Assembly (NCBI RefSeq): GCF_001949145.1
Contig: NW_019091359.1
Location: forward strand, 2,568,647 to 2,632,646
Reading direction: 5' to 3'
Length of the DNA: 64,000 nucleotides
Source: Acanthaster planci
Lineage: Eukaryota > Echinodermata > Asteroidea > Valvatida > Acanthasteridae
The notes under the pieces are model-generated. The model made no database searches, was not told where the DNA came from, and saw only the letters and a list, made by a program, of their open reading frames with translations. Numbering within the stretch: position 1 is the first letter of the stretch; every line of letters begins with the position of its first letter. Shown piece after piece: positions 62,966-64,000 of this stretch. A program made the position numbers and the translations under genes.

Positions 62966-64000
62966 GTAAGGGTTTCTTGTTGATAAATCGCTGCTAGGAA
63001 ATATAGCCATTGTTTCTGAGATGCTGTATGCCATATCTGGAGCAGATATTAGTGAATTTTATGTCGTCAGAGGTGACCTTAGTTATCTCTTAATTTGAAA
63101 ATGTTTTCCTTCAGCCCATTCTGAGAAGGATATTGTGCGGAGAAGTTGTCCACAAGTCTAAACTCCTGGGTAGTTTTTTGCTAGAAACTTTCCTTAATGT
63201 GCAGGGAACCAGTAAAGTGTGTTTCTTTGTGTTCTGTTTTCCAAGTAGCATGAAGCCCCATGCAGTGTAATAGTGCGTAGGGTCTATCTTCCTCAATCTT
63301 GCAAAATCCTACCAACCCTGCTGGTGGATTTTGAAGGATACAGTCAAAAAGTATTTCTTTTGAAAATATGTCTTGAAATTTTTGGGTGTTTTCTGGCCAA
63401 AGACAAACACAGTAGTATGCAAACAGGAAAAGCACCTCTGCGCAGAAAGACACATCATTCTAGGTAGTAGAAAGATACCCTATTTGGGGAACCTGTCCAG
63501 CAGTTGGTTAATTTGAGGTATGGCGGACACAAGAGGGCGCTATTTGGTTTGGGTAAAATCTCTGGTGTTTACTCCAAACTTACCCACTTCATATGACTTC
63601 TTCCAGTTAGCTTTTTCTGAGCAGCATGACCTCAAGATTCGCTGATTGATGTTGAACTAATTGCTTTCAAACTTGAGATATTAGTCAGATCCAGATTTGT
63701 TGGCAATTAGACTTGGCAGTGTTGAACGCAAGTTCTCATAAGTCATTACAAGTCCTCACTAGTCCCAGCAAGTCCTCGTTGGTTCTCCATCTCAAGTTAA
63801 GTCACAGCAGAACAACATCAATTGATCATGTACTCCTTCAAGCATGTGATGTTGCACTGGGCAAGCAGCCGTATGGCAGGTCGAATGTTTTAAAGAGCCT
63901 GATTTAAAACCTGATTCCCACTGGCTTATTCAATCTGACAGTATCGCAAGTGGTTTGTGGTAGGTAGAATGTATGGGGTAGGTATCTTGGTCACATGCAT
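62966..64000 (+). other. Right edge, DOCK intron 40 (incomplete)
   Basis: No further exon recognised. 63718-63800 is a degenerate run of CAAGTC/AAGTCC words, also seen around 30183-30230 and 48025-48200. Confidence 0.6.

Noticed and set aside
1-64000. CRISPR arrays, operons, prophage or bacterial mobile systems
   Set aside because: The window is spliced animal DNA. The tandem arrays lack the regular repeat/unique-spacer layout of CRISPR.

Overview
The window is eukaryotic nuclear DNA from an animal: compact exons with clean GT-AG boundaries in long repeat-rich introns, with no operon structure. The protein content and repeat style (ATGTAC palindrome arrays, foldback elements, tRNA-derived SINEs, a rhodopsin-type receptor relic) suggest a marine invertebrate deuterostome such as an echinoderm, hemichordate or amphioxus. 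The sequence alone does not settle which.

Layout. 1-8120 has no recognisable gene. It holds a direct duplication at the left edge (period about 1.79 kb), a small transposon with a 4-bp target duplication (2545-2781), two palindrome-rich GGAAC/GTTCC clusters, and a partial copy (4221-4504) of the 3' end of the next gene. 8121-14095 (minus) carries the complete coding sequence of a ZNF277 orthologue in 8 coding exons (445 aa, five zinc fingers). 14109-16261 is the divergent intergenic/promoter region. 16262 to beyond the right edge (plus) is a DOCK-family Rac/Rap guanine-nucleotide exchange factor of the DOCK3/DOCK4 (Drosophila sponge) subfamily. Forty coding exons were assembled (1678 codons, reading phase consistent across every junction): SH3, helical region, DHR-1 (C2-like), armadillo-like helical middle, DHR-2 catalytic domain and the start of the proline/serine-rich tail. 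The last exons and stop codon lie outside the window.

The two genes are arranged head-to-head. Human DOCK4 and ZNF277 are also neighbours in divergent orientation at 7q31, so this is a deeply conserved microsynteny that may reflect a shared promoter. The DOCK introns contain most of the remaining structure: a rhodopsin-type GPCR pseudogene in antisense in intron 16, several foldback/MITE families, two tRNA-related SINEs, five minisatellites (39 bp x4, 39 bp x9, 17 bp x14, 43 bp x6, 110 bp x3), and a tandem repeat that copies the end of exon 15 together with its splice donor. No wholly new multi-gene system was found. The most unusual items are the repeated splice donor, the shared MITE families, the broken receptor in the intron and the duplicated ZNF277 3' end.
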